A DNA stretch of 64,000 bases from Streptomyces sp. P3. GTDB lineage: Bacteria; Actinomycetota; Actinomycetes; Streptomycetales; Streptomycetaceae. This document shows positions 63,350 to 64,000 of the stretch, one piece after another; positions within the stretch are counted from its first letter, which is position 1; every line of letters starts with the position of its first letter. The DNA is taken from assembly GCF_003032475.1 (NCBI RefSeq), contig NZ_CP028369.1, forward strand, positions 7,688,001 to 7,752,000, in the 5' to 3' direction. The notes under the pieces are model-generated. The model did not search any database. It was not told where the DNA came from and worked only from the letters and a program-made list of their open reading frames with translations. Position numbers and translations under genes: made by a program.

Positions 63350-63465
63350 GGGCCCTCACCCGTATCGGCTGAACGGCCGGGCTCGGCCCCCGGACCGGGC
63401 GATCGTCTCGGTCGAAAGGGCCGTACCGGCGGCCCGCGGGATGGTCGGGCCGCCGGATGGCCCGG

Positions 63466-64000
63466 TCAGCGCTGGAAGGGCATGGTCCAGCAGTTGGAGG
63501 TGGTCGGTTTGCCCTTCAGGCGGTCGGTGAGCCAGGAGATGGCCGTTCCCTGGTCGGTGATGAGGGGGGCGAGGTGGTTGGTGAGGAGCTTGTCGCCGAG
63601 GTTGGGCAGGTCGACGGCCGTGTAGGTGACGTTGGCGCTCTTGCGGCACCAGTCCACGGCCAGTTGGCGGGCCTAGGCGTGCGGAACGATGTCGTCCTGG
63701 ACGCCGGTGGCCACCCGGACGGGACCGGCCGGCTTGAGGGATCCGATGCGCTGCTTGTCGAGGACGGCCTGGGCGCGTGGTTCGGCTGCGATGATGTCGG
63801 CGACGGACTTGCCGCTGGTCGTCCAGTCGCTGCTGCGGGCGAAGCCGTAGCGGGTGAGTGCCTCGCCGATGCACATGGTGGAGGTGTCGGCGAGGGCCTT
63901 GCGCCCGGCGTCGTTGATGTTGGCCTCGGTGACGTCCCGCATGTCGGGGTAGGCCTGGTCGAAGCCGTTGATCGCCCAGCTCAGTGCGGCGGCCAGAACG
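63466..64000 (-). pseudogene. Secretory lipase-family gene with a premature stop (partial, runs off the window)
   Basis: The frame entering from 64000 encodes a LIP-family alpha/beta-hydrolase C-terminal part (LSWAINGFDQAYPDMRDV, MCIGEALTRYGF, VATGVQDDIVPHA). It is cut by TAG at 63673-63675 where the next codons clearly continue (ARQLAVDWCRKSANVTYTAVDL ... WTMPFQR, stop 63466). A single C-to-T change from CAG would explain it. The Asp in TGVQDDIVPH would be the catalytic acid. The active-site Ser and the N-terminus are outside the window. Confidence 0.7.

Overview
The window is very GC-rich, with GTG and TTG starts, tightly overlapping start and stop codons (ATGA, GTGA), lipoprotein and LLM-flavin genes and AKK-rich regulator tails. 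All of this fits a Streptomyces-like actinomycete. About 62 kb of it (roughly 0.7 to 63.1 kb) reads as one catabolic island. It encodes eight acyl-CoA dehydrogenase polypeptides (three heteromeric pairs and two single enzymes), four crotonase-fold enzymes, four AMP-forming acyl-CoA ligases, three family III CoA-transferases, two thiolases and a DUF35-thiolase (Ltp-type) fusion. It also encodes a two-subunit B12-dependent acyl-CoA mutase, five SDRs, a P450 with its ferredoxin, a Rieske oxygenase with its reductase, a TauD-type dioxygenase, three amidohydrolases and a complete LIV-type ABC importer.

The strongest signal that gene families do not explain is a recurrent 15-bp palindrome, GAGAAT-N3-ATTCTC. 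Six perfect copies (10376, 14343, 20415, 42222, 51650, 57482), one 11/12 copy (40623) and three weaker ones (20493, 20536, 34669) stand in front of nearly every operon. This makes the island look like a single regulon. The best candidate for its regulator is the TetR-type protein at 13335-14249, which lies next to one perfect site and carries a histone-H1-like Lys/Ala tail. A FadR/GntR regulator (10408-11217) appears to use a second motif, GGTCAGACC, at two promoters, one of which also has the 15-bp site.

Layout. 0-0.7 kb: end of an unknown gene and a deleted hydrolase pseudogene. 10.3 to 0.7 kb (minus): crotonase, ACAD pair, ligase, CoA-transferase, crotonase, thiolase, ACAD, SDR. 13.2 to 10.4 kb (minus): ACAD, SDR, GntR. 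14.2-17.2 kb: TetR, diverging from an ACAD pair plus crotonase. 20.4 to 17.3 kb (minus): TauD, SDR, CMD-like, DapB-like. 20.6-31.0 kb (plus): SDR, ALDH, CoA-transferase, solute-binding lipoprotein, ferredoxin, P450, DUF35-thiolase, alpha/beta hydrolase, DoxX, HIBADH-like; then a second TetR. 31.6-34.6 kb: a decayed insert with a frameshifted GH3 glucosidase and a dehydrogenase remnant. 34.7-37.7 kb: Rieske oxygenase, small protein, amidohydrolase. 37.8-40.6 kb: GMC remnant, catalytically degenerate hydrolase, crotonase, Rieske-type reductase. 40.7-48.8 kb (plus): ligase, amidohydrolase, ligase, mutase subunits, LLM flavoprotein, CoA-transferase. 51.6 to 48.9 kb (minus): SDR and a large secreted beta-propeller protein. 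51.7-54.2 kb: ligase and thiolase. 57.4 to 54.3 kb (minus): SnoaL-like, ACAD pair, thioesterase. 57.6-63.1 kb: ABC importer, membrane/DUF fusion, amidohydrolase. 63.2-64 kb: an MMPL remnant and a nonsense-mutated lipase.

Working model (inference): an extracellular protein and possibly a glucosidase release an aglycone, the ABC system imports it, oxygenases hydroxylate it, and ligases and CoA-transferases activate it. ACADs, crotonases, SDRs, thiolases, a retro-aldolase and a carbon-skeleton mutase then degrade it. The size and enzyme mix suggest a large branched alicyclic compound such as a terpenoid, steroid or saponin aglycone. No classical steroid ring-opening genes (KstD, HsaC) are present in the window.
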